Source: Aphrophora alni
Taxonomy: Eukaryota; Arthropoda; Insecta; Hemiptera; Aphrophoridae
Direction: 5' to 3'
Length of the DNA: 64,000 bases
Assembly: GCA_963513935.1 (NCBI GenBank)
Contig: OY740773.1
Span: forward strand, 98,069,291 to 98,133,290
The notes under the pieces were generated by a model. It did no database searches. It was given only the letters and a program-made list of their open reading frames with translations, and was not told the origin of the DNA. Positions 32,720 through 45,000 of this stretch are shown one piece after another. The position numbers and the translations under genes are program-made. Numbering within the stretch: the stretch's first letter is position 1; every line of letters starts with the position of its first letter.

Positions 32720-35140
32720 ACCTAGAGATGTCGTTCTTCTCACATTCCACTCTGGAAAACATGTTATGTTTTGATATCTATAAACAAAAACTTTTATGTT
32801 ATTATTATTACTATTATTATAATAATCCAAGTAACTGTATCGTGCTGAACTATAGCCTTATCTATTATCTTAAGTACCATTAGTTTTCTAAAACTGTCAA
32901 GGGGGGCTTTATACTTTATTTATGTAGTAAAGAAAAATGCTTTATGTAAATATTCACAATTACAAAGTCGGTTAATTTTATTTACAACAGACTTAATTGG
33001 TTATATTTTGTACAATACATTATATTAGTGTAACATCATATTAAGTAGTTTCTTTAAAAACATTAATTAGTATGTTTTTATTAAATGAAAAACCCAATTA
33101 CAAAAATGGATTTATATGATGTTAGTCAAATATTAAAACCAAATGAAATCATTACACAATTTAAACTCAGTTTACTTCAATTTGAAATCTACAGTATGAC
33201 AGATATTCTGTATGCAGAGGAAATTAGTTTTTTTCTTACACTACATGTAATATCCGGCTGACTCCCTTCATCCTCCCGCCGTACAGTGGTTTATATATCT
33301 TGCCAGTCAACGCTAAACATGAGTCAGACTAAAATTGTCTTAATTTGTAAATGTGCTGACTGCTATGAGAATAATAAATATTGTTATTTATTATTTTTGT
33401 TTATTTGTTAAGTATTGAAATTTTATTTCATCTGCACGAGGATAATTAAACAGTTGTACTTCTGAATTATTATTTATATTACATCTCAAAATAAAAAAAA
33501 AGAATTTAAACCATTAATAATGATAATAGAATTGTACTCTATTTGTTTATATAATGCTAATAATTTAATACTCAAAGACTGTAACCGTTGTCACATTAAA
33601 AAAGCTTATTATGAATGTGTATATTATACGAAGTATTCTTCAAAGAAATGGTTCAGGTATGAAATAAATGGATGCATATTTCTGTAATTTTCTACCTTGA
33701 ATTTTGAAATTTAACAGAAAAAAACTCCATACCATTTAAAATCATTTATTAAGAAAAATACCACAAAACAGTCATATTTTTCAATGAATATTTACAGTGT
33801 TGTAATGTGAAGAGTCGTAAAATATTACAGCGAACTTTTCAATTTAATAGTATATGCTGAACTGCTTTTACCAGATGGCAATGTCTTTCAATACATAATA
33901 TTTTTATTACACATAATCCAATTACATTCTTGTTGTAATTAAAACTACTTAATAATTATGAAAATGAATCTAATTTAATTACAGTGATAGTTTTTTTAAG
34001 TGCTAGAGTATTAGTCAGAAATTATATTAAAGAAATACCAAAATGTAGTTTTAATTAAAATAGTATTTTATGATTTTTTATTAAAATATAAACATTGTTT
34101 AAAGTCTTTAACAATACTTTGTTCTTTAAAAACAAAAACACAATAAAAAGTTTTAAGTTCTTGATTAGAAGATGCACAATATTTTTAGTATATTTTTCGT
34201 TTGGCTCACAAGATGCCAAATTGATATTTTTGGTTGTTTTTTTTTACCGTCATCTACAGTGGTGCAGATGCATTATGTTCATATAATACCGCTGTTGCAT
34301 GTATATGGTATAATCACATGATAAGAACCATATGGCAGGTAAAAACAACCTAATCGGTTACCAGTAGCTTGTATGTCATAATTGGGACGTTCGGACAATT
34401 TGTAATCCCGATGTATACTTGAGTTGTTTACTGTGTGTACAATGGAGAAAATGGATACATAACTTTAAATCAGTTTATTTTAATTCTTTAGAATTACTTA
34501 CAAAAGGGATAAAATATTGGGTTTATTAAAGAATTTAAAAGTATTCACTTGAAAAGAGAAATGTCTTCAATTGATTATTTTTAATCCTTTTTAATTATGA
34601 CGATACCAGACCATGATGGAAAAATTTATATCTTGCAAGAAAGCTAATATCTGAATGAATGGGAAGAAATAAACATGCGTGAAGAATCATTGTAAACACT
34701 AGTCATTTGACATTGATTCTTTAAAATTATCGATAAATCAAGAACCGAAATGTATAAATATAAATTTAATTAAAGCTAGATTATCTACGATCGGCAACTA
34801 GTGCAAAAGTGCTCCACGCCGATAAAAATAGTAACTAGGTTTAAAGTCAGCTTTGTAAAACCAAAATGTACAGTTCTTGTTTTAAATTGAAATTATTTAA
34901 AAACATTGAATTTTATTAAATAGAGTGATCTTTTAATAAACCCTATTGATATGTTATTTAGAGTAAACTTTTTACTTCTATTAAAAGTATATAAAACTTT
35001 TCACGTTTTTAAGAAATTTAAATGATTTTTCTGGCAATCTAGTAAGTTTCAAAGATTATGCAAGAGAATATTATTATTTTTACTGTCTAAATACATCTTA
35101 TCGTCTCCAAGACTATGTTTCAGTGACTCAGCTATTATCT
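32720..35140. other. PIP4P 3' UTR and intergenic sequence
   Basis: AT-rich; the extent of the 3' UTR cannot be fixed from sequence alone. No other exon or element recognised. Confidence 0.45.
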
Positions 35141-35149
35141 TTAGATGTA

Positions 35150-35420
35150 GAGGATTGCTGTAAGGTTTCACGACGCCTTGACTATCATTCTTGATCTACG
35201 AGACAGACAGTGTCATCATATTTGCCAATTATCAAGAAGATTGCTATGTCATCTGCATATCTTTGGATGTATGTTCCTAACTGGTTGATTTTTTCCAGAA
35301 GGCATCCACCACTAGGCTCCACAGGAGAGGTGATAGTACTCTCCTCTCTATAGATAGCCCTTTATAGCCAACAATAACTATGTCCTTTAAATATTGTGTG
35401 TTGTGATTTATTGTGGAAGA
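35150..35420 (-). pseudogene. Non-LTR retrotransposon reverse transcriptase fragment
   Basis: The minus strand gives RRVLSPLLWSLVVDAF (the GVLSPLLWN-type motif) and, after a frameshift, INQLGTYIQRYADDIAI, which contains the YADD catalytic box of Jockey/R1-like reverse transcriptases, then GKYDDTVCLVDQE. Both motifs are in the right order and spacing. Frame breaks mean that it is dead. Confidence 0.75.
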
Positions 35421-36513
35421 TGAGTTTTACTTTTGATTCTTGTTTAATCACAAGTGTAGCTTGATAAAGCATAAGAGCTTTATTTTGTCTATTATAGAGA
35501 GAAAAACATATCAATATCAGATCTGTTAAATATGATTGCATTGTATTTATTGAAATAATGTGTGTATGACAGGATGTTTAAAATTGGAGGGGATGAAAAG
35601 TAGTGTTTCATCTTCAAGTTAGATTTTTTCTTCTTTTCTTTCTAAACTGATTCAGAACTTAAATTTTTTGAAACTGTGTGAAAGATTTGATTTTACTTAA
35701 ATATATAAATGAAAACAAGTTTGAAATACTAAAGAGCAGCACATTATTAACATTAATATCATGGTGATCATCTTTCAGTGTAGGTATAGGTCGTAGTCGA
35801 TATTGCTGAAACAATGAAAAGGGGGACATCGTTGACTTTTTGTGATGTTTTATATTGTTTACCAATATTACAGGTCTGATTAAAATTTGTAGACACTAAT
35901 CTTCCATGTGAGGTAATTTGTAAAGAGCCAATTAAAGGTGTACGTTCTTCTAAGCATTTTGTGACTAGGGTGTTATATCATATCTGTTTGTCGTGAATTG
36001 AGAAGAAAAGATCTATGGATAAATCAAATTTTTCAATGTAGTTACCAGTAGATACGATCTGTGCGAATCAGTATATGCAATTTTGCTCTCCGCCACCTAA
36101 GGAATAAACTGGATTTATATTTTCATAAATTGATAAACATATCAAAACAAAAATCAAATTATTATAATAACAAAAGAAAAATAACAAAAAATGAGCAAAC
36201 TATGTAGGCCTAGTTTATAGATAATGTTAGAATGTTTTTTTTCTATTATTTTTGTTATTTTATTATATTTTTATGTTGAATTTACAATCTAAATTAAAAA
36301 GTTGGGTGACAATTAAGGGATAAAAAAATCTCTATTTCTATTCTGTGAAGACAGACCATAATAAACAGCTCTTGATAGGACTAACTGGGAATCCTAATTT
36401 AATTCCTATCTTTCTCCATTCTTTTCGCAACACAAATCTGTCACTTGTACTGACATTTGTCCCAAAAGGAAATGTTATGTACAGTCCACTTATTTCACTT
36501 CAGTAAAAGTATA
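35421..36513. other. Intergenic AT-rich sequence, nothing recognised
   Basis: No exon or classified element; contains one TAGGCCTA word at 36205. Confidence 0.45.
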
Positions 36514-36940
36514 CAGTAGACTCTCATAAATTTAGATCACGAAAATCCGTACCAGACTGTATAATTTTTTTAATAACAATTTGCCGCTTTAGCGCCTTCA
36601 ATTTTCACGCGATCTTCCGCATTGCATGAATGACGTATTTTGTAATGATTCACCAGCATTGGAAATTTCCGCGCGGCTGAGGTAATTGACACGCCCTACC
36701 CTGTGTTTTACTTAATTGCAGTCCAGTACTGTATTATGTACATTACAGTAACAGTACCATTAGTTAAAGTGTCAGGGTGTAACAAGTGTCGTTGGGTATC
36801 GGCATGGGCCAGTAGCAATTGTATGTGCGGCTTATCACTGCTCGTATCGGCCCTCGCGGCCGATTTATCTCCAACTCCGGATTTTTTGGAATCCAGACCG
36901 GCCGTCCGCCACAATAGTCTGGATTTATGAAAGTCTACTG
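36514..36940. mobile_element. 427-bp Tigger/pogo-type MITE
   Basis: Terminal inverted repeats start CAGTAGACTCTCATAAAT at 36514 and, from the other end, CAGTAGACTTTCATAAAT at 36940, with one difference in the first 18 bases, flanked by TA dinucleotides (36512-36513 and 36941-36942). CAGTAG.C.C termini with a TA target are characteristic of pogo/Tigger elements. The right half is strikingly GC-rich (a GGCCCTCGCGGCCGA stretch near 36850) for this genome. Open frames on both strands across it are byproducts of that composition. Confidence 0.8.
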
Positions 36941-36942
36941 TA

Positions 36943-39055
36943 CTATTAAACAATAAATACTTTTACAATATCCTATGTAGCAAGAGAACAGTTTAGAATA
37001 TACTGTAAATGGGAGGTAAAGCATTTTCACCTGATAAGTCAAATGAGTTGGGTGTGTTTACAATACACCAATCAGAAAGTATTCCACCAGTAGATTTTGA
37101 TTCAATAGTGATGTAAAAACAAACTATTTTTTTGTTTTATCATTGATATCTTGGTGTGCCTTCATGTTATCAGCAATAGTGAATAAATACCATAAGATTG
37201 TAGGTTCGTATTAAAATGTATTTGTTTGTTTTACAAAGTCTTTGATGTAAACCGTGACCTGGAGTTTTATTGTGAGCAACTCAGCAAATCCATAACATGA
37301 CGAGTATTTACCTTGATTACAATAATAAACCTTGATGTAGATAACTTCAAAAACAAAATATGCGCAGGAATTGTTATAAGATAATGTTCAAGGACATTAC
37401 TGTATTGAAAGTAGATATTTCAAATTTAGAACATTTTCCTTATACACACTATTTTTTTTTCCATAGTCAGTACAGTATTAATAGTTTTTACTTAAAATAG
37501 TCTTCCAGCTGTTGAACTGAAATCTCTCAACTGTTTCATGTTTTGGACAATTTTATTCAATACTGAAAGAGTTATTGAATAAATACAGCTTGATTTTTTT
37601 CCTTTAATTGAAAAGTCTATTTTTTCTTTACCCACCAATTTCTAAGTTGACAATTGTGTATTTTAACCTTCTGTCCAAATGGTTATATAGGTGTCAGAAG
37701 TTTTTTTTTAAATCAATAAACCAAATTTGGGGTTATTTTTTTGTTTTTAATAATTTTTTATAGTGGCGTTTTCATTTTGAAAAAGTGTTCAAAGTCGGAT
37801 TTTGAAATTTAAACCCTTTTATTTTTCAATATGAAGGGTTTACCTATATGTTTGTAACTTGTAGTTTAAAAGAGAGTTGTACATGTTTTATTGTTTAACA
37901 TGGTTAACATAATGTTAAACGTAATAGTTATGCAATTTGACTGTAGTATTAGCAATAAAAGTAATTTTGAATTTTCACTCATGAAAATTCAAAATTGCGG
38001 ATATAAATTAAAATTTTCTGTTTGTTAAAATTCAGTATCCCTATTAGTTTGTCATTAATTCTTCTCTGGCCAAAACTAAATATTAAAGTTTCAAAATTAT
38101 GCCTTACCAGTACTTGTTGAATTTATACTCCTTTCTTTTTTGGCAGCAATTTTTAAACCCATGTTTAAATTAGTAGTTTTTTGTCAATAAAAAGATTAGT
38201 TTAGGTTGGGTTTTTTATGTGTTGTAACCTTTATATTTGGGCTTAGGTGTCATTTATAAAGATGTAAAATATACTTCCAAGACTAATATATATGATGATA
38301 CTCAATAGCATAAAGGTTAACTTAAAATATCACTTTTATAATATCTTATTGTTATATCATTTATTATCATAAATGTTATATTAATCCCATGTTGAAGGAT
38401 AGGTTATTTTTTCCCCCAAACAACTTTTTTTAAACTAATTACGTACACTTGGGCTATTATTTATTGCAAAAAATGGTTAGCATTGTTTTTTCAAATGTTA
38501 GCAACAATATTTTGATCTGTTGTTTAAAAAAAATTAATTAGGTTTTTAACAATAATAAATTTATGTTAAAATTTATTCTTCTGTCCTAAAGTGATGGTCA
38601 CTTTGTTGTTTTTATTACTTGTATAATGTAAAGTTGCATTATTAAATGTGACATAAAATCTATTTTATTATATCGCTATTTTTGTTTTACAGTTTTTTAT
38701 AGATATATATTTTTTAAATATCGTAGTTTTTACAATATTTATAATGTTTTTTACTTACACAAATGTTCAGGAATGAGATATACTTTATATTATATTTTAT
38801 ATCAGAAAATGTGAGTTAAAAATGTAATGTCCCTTATCCCCCACCCCTCCAATGGAAGTAGAGAACATCTTGTTAAACTGTACATTATGCGTCATCAAAT
38901 TTTGCTCGTGTACCCCTCAATATAAATATTATTTCTGTGTGTATGTGTGTTTGTAAATTCTATAGCAGTTAAAATTTTAGTTAGGTTTCTAGCGTCAGCT
39001 TTATGAACCCACGAACAATTTAGTTAACCAGACAATGTATAAAATAAACACCCCT
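36943..39055. other. Intergenic AT-rich sequence, nothing recognised
   Basis: No exon or clearly bounded element. Confidence 0.45.
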
Positions 39056-39059
39056 ATCC

Positions 39060-39185
39060 TTCAAAAATTCTAATAGAAAACTAGAATTTGTCAAGAAAGA
39101 CCTGATAGGAAAGAACAAAAGAGAGGGATCTAATCCAAGGCTACATGAAAAAGGTGTAGAGACCCACCTGAGGGTAAAATCTACA
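39060..39185 (-). repeat. Dispersed repeat S1, 5' part, minus copy
   Basis: GGGATCTAATCCAAGGCTACATG and ACCTGATAGGAAAGA are the reverse complement of the S1 5' half. Confidence 0.6.
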
Positions 39186-40508
39186 TCTAATCTAATTAGA
39201 TCTTATTAGATAATTTTTAAAAATCGCTAAACAGATATAGTTTATATAGTCATTTATTTGCCATGTAGTAAAGTATTTTATTGTGTTTTAAAATTATTAA
39301 ATAATAACTGGGGGAGGGGGAATGGTTAGAAAGTGTTTTTTAAACCTTAAATATGAATTTTGTGATCCTAAAAAAAAAATGGTTTTGACAATAGGGAATT
39401 CATAGTGTGTCAAGATTAAATTAACCATTGTTGATATACTCGTAAAGATGGGTATCTTGAAAAATAGTGATCAACCTCCAAATCGAGGATTTTGATATAA
39501 AATATTACTTTGATATCTGAGTAATATTTAGAATGTGAATATTCTATAAGTATAAAAATAAACCCATGTTATTTTACAATTATTTGACAAAATATTAAAA
39601 CTTGTATTAGTGAATTTCTAATAAAGAAATTCTAGCTATTTGCAATCTTTCTCTTGAACATATATGAAATTTCTATAAACTCTAGCTGAAATATCAATCT
39701 GACACCATTTTTGGCTCCCTGGATGTAAATATTTGAATAAACGTGCATGTAGGTCACCAATTTTTTCTGATTTTCTTAAAAAATGTATGAATCGTCGAAC
39801 AGTTTCCATATTTTATCACAACATTCTATTGATAAATTTAAAAATGGTAGCTAATTTTTAAATTTCACAAAAAGATTTTTCAGTGATAACTTTTTACATA
39901 TAGGCCTTCATTATTGAAAATTTATTTGCAGATTCCAAAACTGCATACCATGATATAAATTTTGTTTTCTATTCATTGCATGATTGTTATTAGAAAAAAT
40001 AAATAAAAAATGGTGACATTAGAAATGGTTTTCGAAGTCTTTTATTACATTTTTAATCATTCATTTTATACAGTTTAGTTTACATTTTATCATGTCAGTG
40101 TATCAGCTGCATATATAATATCGAATACTATCAGCGTATATTATATAGTATAAATATCAATTTTTATTACTATTTGAATAAGCCCATACATGTTGTTAGG
40201 ATACCAACAAACGAAATCATAATCTATAAAAATAAGCTGATATTATTAACGATTATTTAAACATTTTTATTGGTTATGGTGGTAATTTTCAAAAGCGTTA
40301 CATAATCGTAGCATTATGGCTTATTACATCTCTAACGTTTAATATGTGGGGTTAGGTAAAAGTATAATAGGTAACTCGGATATGATTTTTTATAATTTTT
40401 ATTTTGATGTTAAAACTTATGAACAAATATTGCTGGGTACTGAGAGTTTTTGAAGATATAATTTTTCACTAAATTTTAAGGAGTTTAGAGAATGTTTATA
40501 AATTGTCA

Positions 40509-40553
<45 letters not shown>

Positions 40554-41819
40554 AATATTTTTAATAAGACTTATTTTGAGTTTAGGTCCAAAATAGTAAA
40601 ATATGAGCTAAGCTTTAGGTTAAACTGGCCATTTTGAAATCATCAGAACTAACTCCATATTTTCTCATTAACTCAACTTCTACCAACAGATATTGATATT
40701 TCATAGTGGCATAAAACAACTACTTTTCTTATTAATCCTGCTCGGTATTGGAAGTGTGTGTGGCCTCCTTTTTATTTATATGTAAAGAAAAGATTTTTTT
40801 CATAATCATATTGTCTGGAACTTTGTTTTTCTTTCCTGTCATTGGGCTCTGCCTTTCTCTTTTACAAAAGGCTACTGTTTTAGTTCAGAAGTTTGTCTTC
40901 GTCAGTCTCTGAATTTAAAGTATATCAGTAGTTTGGACTTACAGATAAAAAAGACAAACTAATTTGTGTTTGTTCCAGAGTTTAGGAAGTGTATTGTATA
41001 CTTTATTCACGGAATGAGAGTTGTATGATTAGTTGCTCTCTTTTATGGAGATATAAATAATATATGTGATATTAATCTGAATGCTGTTGATATTGGAATT
41101 ATTATTTTTTTATTTTTCTTAAATATTTATGTTGTGTATATCAGAAATTCAATCCAATTTCAAAACTGTATCCAAATACTATAGAAATGTCATATTTGTT
41201 AAATAAAAAATACATTTTGAATTAGTATATTTTGTCTGACTTTTGTAACATTTTATATCTATCCTACTATGGTATCTTGATATGTGTTTTACTTAGAGTC
41301 AAGTTTTATTTTTGTATTTTGCTAATTAGTCGTGAATTATAATTTTTTTAGTTTGATTTGGTGGTTTGACTCGTTAATCTTCACATTACACTAAAATTTT
41401 AAACGTAAACGGTAGAGCCGATTTTGAAAAAATTTCTATTTTATAGCGGCTCCATGACAGATTTTTTTTTTTTTTTTTTTTTTACTGAAAACTCATGAAC
41501 TAGAATTTTTGGAAAGATGGCGATCAATATATTTTGTTATGTTTCTTATGGGTGCTACCTCCAAATTTTGAGTTCTAAAATAAAAATGTCCCAAGATATG
41601 ACCAAAATATTTCTCATATCTAAAATTTTATTAAAATCGGTCCACACGTTTGGGTTGTAGAATACTGGATATCCAACAGGCAAATGGACATTCCAAAAAC
41701 CATTTATGTATTGCAATGCAAGGAATTCACAGTTACATTATAGAAAAAAGTCTATATTATGGAAAAGTAATGCCAAAAAATCTTCTACATTATGTTTTAT
41801 TTAACGTTTATAGTTTATT
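39186..41819. other. Intergenic region between the convergent genes
   Basis: AT-rich. Holds a (TA)n run at 40514-40550 and a T-run of about 22 at 41462-41483. 41400-41670 has the style of an old dispersed repeat whose closing phrase AAAATCGGTCCACACGTTTG recurs in weaker form near 56665 and 61775. On the minus strand the beginning of this range (just below 41820) is TPPP 3' UTR, with AATAAA candidates at about 41797-41815. Confidence 0.45.
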
Positions 41820-42002
41820 TCAGTGTGTTTTATCATAGGTTTCTTTGCTTTTATATCCTTGAACATAACCATCCTTGGCTGTTGTGTCTTCTCTTCCTTC
41901 AATACCTTTGCCTTTTCCACTTTCATCAAATCGCTGTTTATGAGCTCCGGTGTACTTGGATGTATCCGTTAATCTGTCTACTGCACCAACCTTTACTGCT
42001 TT
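41820..42002 (-). CDS. TPPP: TPPP exon 3 (C-terminal block and stop)
   Basis: Minus-strand acceptor AATTTTAATTTCAG precedes 42002. The 183 nt encode 60 residues and TGA at 41822-41820. It holds the conserved [17 protein letters not shown] and GYVQGYK sequences of the family. Confidence 0.94.
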   Translation of the reverse strand, partial: KAVKVGAVDRLTDTSKYTGAHKQRFDESGKGKGIEGREDTTAKDGYVQGYKSKETYDKTH

Positions 42003-45000
42003 CTGAAATTAAAATAATCTTATTGAAATAGATCTGATTAAAAATACTAATTTTCCAAATATGTTGAATAGTTTTAATGGAAACAGAAAGTATATAAATT
42101 CACAATTTTTTTAGATTTTCAAATTATATAAATTGTAAATATGGAGATTAGCCTATATGTACATACTGTATTAATTATTTTTAAAGTTTTCTTGTTAAAT
42201 CTTATAAAAAGTGCATCATATATCCGACAACAGTGGCTCAAATTGTTTGTATTTCAAATTCAACTGCAAATAAAGTAAAGTGAGTTGAGTGTGAATGAGG
42301 TACTTGCTCATCTTTGTCATGAATTTTATAATTATTGTACAAATTACTGTTACATAATATATTGTCATAGCCTTCTAAATCTCATTTTAAACAGCCTAAA
42401 TTTGCTTCTCTCTTGTACAGAGTGATTCAGGACGAAACTTTCAGGACATGTTCTTTTAGTGAAAATAAAAATTAAAAAAATTCATGTAAATGTTCAGAAA
42501 TGTTTTGTCTTCCAGTTATCCGCCTTTTTTTTCTTCTTCTTTTTTTTACAAAATACTTAATATCTTTGGATGTTTTCATCATCTAAACTAGTTTTTGTTT
42601 TTAATCAACTTGTCTGAACTGTCTTAAAAACTATATTTGTATAAATCAGTTAGTTTATTAGAGGAAATACAAATATTTGAAAATACTATCAAAATGAGTT
42701 ATAGAGACTCGCACATCATATTCCTAGGCTAGGTCATTACCAAATTATCTAGTAATTATTTTAAATATTGATTTATGGAAATAGAAGAAATCGACAATTT
42801 ATGAAAATTTTTGTTCGGGTTTTAATTTATTGATTTGTCGCCTAGTTGTGTACTGTTAAAGTAAGGATAATTTTTAACCCTTTCAGACCCAGTGTCCTCT
42901 GCAGAGGACATCACATTTAGTGAATTTTCTATTTTATCGTAACATTGTTTGAACATTTGAAACCTAATGTCCTGTCTGGAGGACTAGTTATGAACACAAA
43001 AATAACTCTACCTGCTCATTCTGTTGGATTTTCTCTCAACTACATCAATAATTCTGAGCCTTTGCACAACATCAGATTGCCTCCTTGACATTGGTCATGA
43101 CAAGGCCTCATATGTTTGCAATAAAGTACCAACTAAACAATATTTTCTGAACTCTAAGTATATTTTTGTGATCGTTAGTGATCTGTGGATCATTTTATGT
43201 AGTTGGCATAAATTAAAGTTTGAAAATAAAGTTTCTGGATTTTTTTGTATGTTAATGTCCTCTGTACTGGACACCGGGCATATATTGAAGTTTGCGATCC
43301 ATTTTGACACAGCTGTTCGAGTAATCAGACTTCACTGACAACTTGTTGTTGTGAATATTGAACAATCTAAAAGAGTTATATAAACAGAAAAATGAATGAC
43401 AAAGATATTTTAGACATTCTTAGGACGGAAATATTTCTGATATTGATTATTTGAGTGATAGTGACAATGAACATGATTGTTGATGTTAGTCTTCTTTTCG
43501 GTGATGACAATTTTAGGTTAGGAAGTTATTTGAATGAAGAGTATAATGTTTTTCCTAGGTTAGGCCTAATTGACAACGAAGAAGAATGTGATGCTACTGA
43601 CTATTGAAAATTGAATGTGAAAATGTATATCAAGGGTATATCCCTATGGAATAAAAATTTATGCTTTATCTGGTAAGTCTGGCCTTTTGTATGATTTAAT
43701 TTATATCAAGGGGGGAACAACAGAAATTCAGCCAGGACTTCTTAATTGCTTTGGTCAGGGTCCAGCAGTTGTCATGCATTTAGCAACTCAAAATCTCCTT
43801 ATAGGAAATCATTCCTTGTTTTTTGACAACTACTTTTCATCCTACTTTCATCCTAATTGTTTGAAGCACTGAAATATCATAATATCAAAGCTGCTGGAAC
43901 TGTAAGACTGAATCGCTTTGGAAATCTCAATAAACAGAAAAATATTAATAATCGACCTCTTCTTAGAAATGAAAAAGAACTCAAGAAATGTGGTAGAGGT
44001 ACTATCGACGAGATCTAAAGCACTGACAAACAGATTGCATTTGTGAGTTGGTATGATAACAAATGTGTCAATCTTGGATCTAACTTTATCGCATCTGACA
44101 ATCCTAAAGATATTGTAAATAGAATTACATAATTCTTTTTACATCTAAATTATCTATTTCGCTACTTTAAGGAACGCCCATTGTCCTCTGTAGAGGACAT
44201 ATCTGTAAAATGATATTCAAATAATGCAAAAAAATAAAAATGGTCAAAACATCATTAAAATACTTTTAATAAAACATATTTGACAAACAAAATTTTTTTT
44301 TCTCAAAAAAAAAAAATTGGGTCTGAAAGGGTTAACATGTTTATGATAATTTTTATTAGACTTAAATAATCAGTTCAAGTAACCATGCAGATGTCACGTT
44401 CAGAGTATCTCTGTCATGATATAATTTTTGAAGATGACAGATAAATAATCAAATCTATAAATATAACTGCGTTTGTTGTGGATTTTAAATTTAAAAATCC
44501 TCAAAAAAGAAACACGTCTGAATTCTACGAGAATTATAGCAGTTCCCTGTTTTACTTTATGGTTCAAAATGTTGAGCACCACAAAAGAGAGCTATCAAAG
44601 AGTCGGAAGTTTTAAAATGAAATTCTTCAGTCAGTTAAAAACTGTACAGGGAGAAATTGAAAGAGAAATGAAGATATCTGACAGGAAGTGAAGATACAAG
44701 TTATAATAAATAAAATGAGTTGGGGGGATTTATCCTGAGAATGCTATATAAAGAGTTGTAAGCCTGCTGGTAGTACAAGTTTAGTAAAGTCTAGGACAAG
44801 ATGGTAAACCAGAACAGGTAACAAACATCAAGTATCACAAATGAGATACTATAGTCTCATGTAAGACCTAGATAAAAATAAATTGTCTTAGAAAACCAAA
44901 ATTAAAAAATCATTTTGAATAACAATCATATTATTTAATGACTAGTAAAACGTAGCTTATGAGTTAAATTTGACTGATATTCAGATTACTAGTGATTAGC

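Noticed and set aside
36703..36953. Overlapping open frames on both strands
   Set aside because: Both lie within a GC-rich Tigger-type MITE and extend to or past its inverted end; no transposase motif.
37664..38325. Possible fifth TTAA-flanked element (TTAACCTTC and inverted TTAACCTTT)
   Set aside because: Only about seven terminal bases match and nothing subterminal agrees; likely chance.
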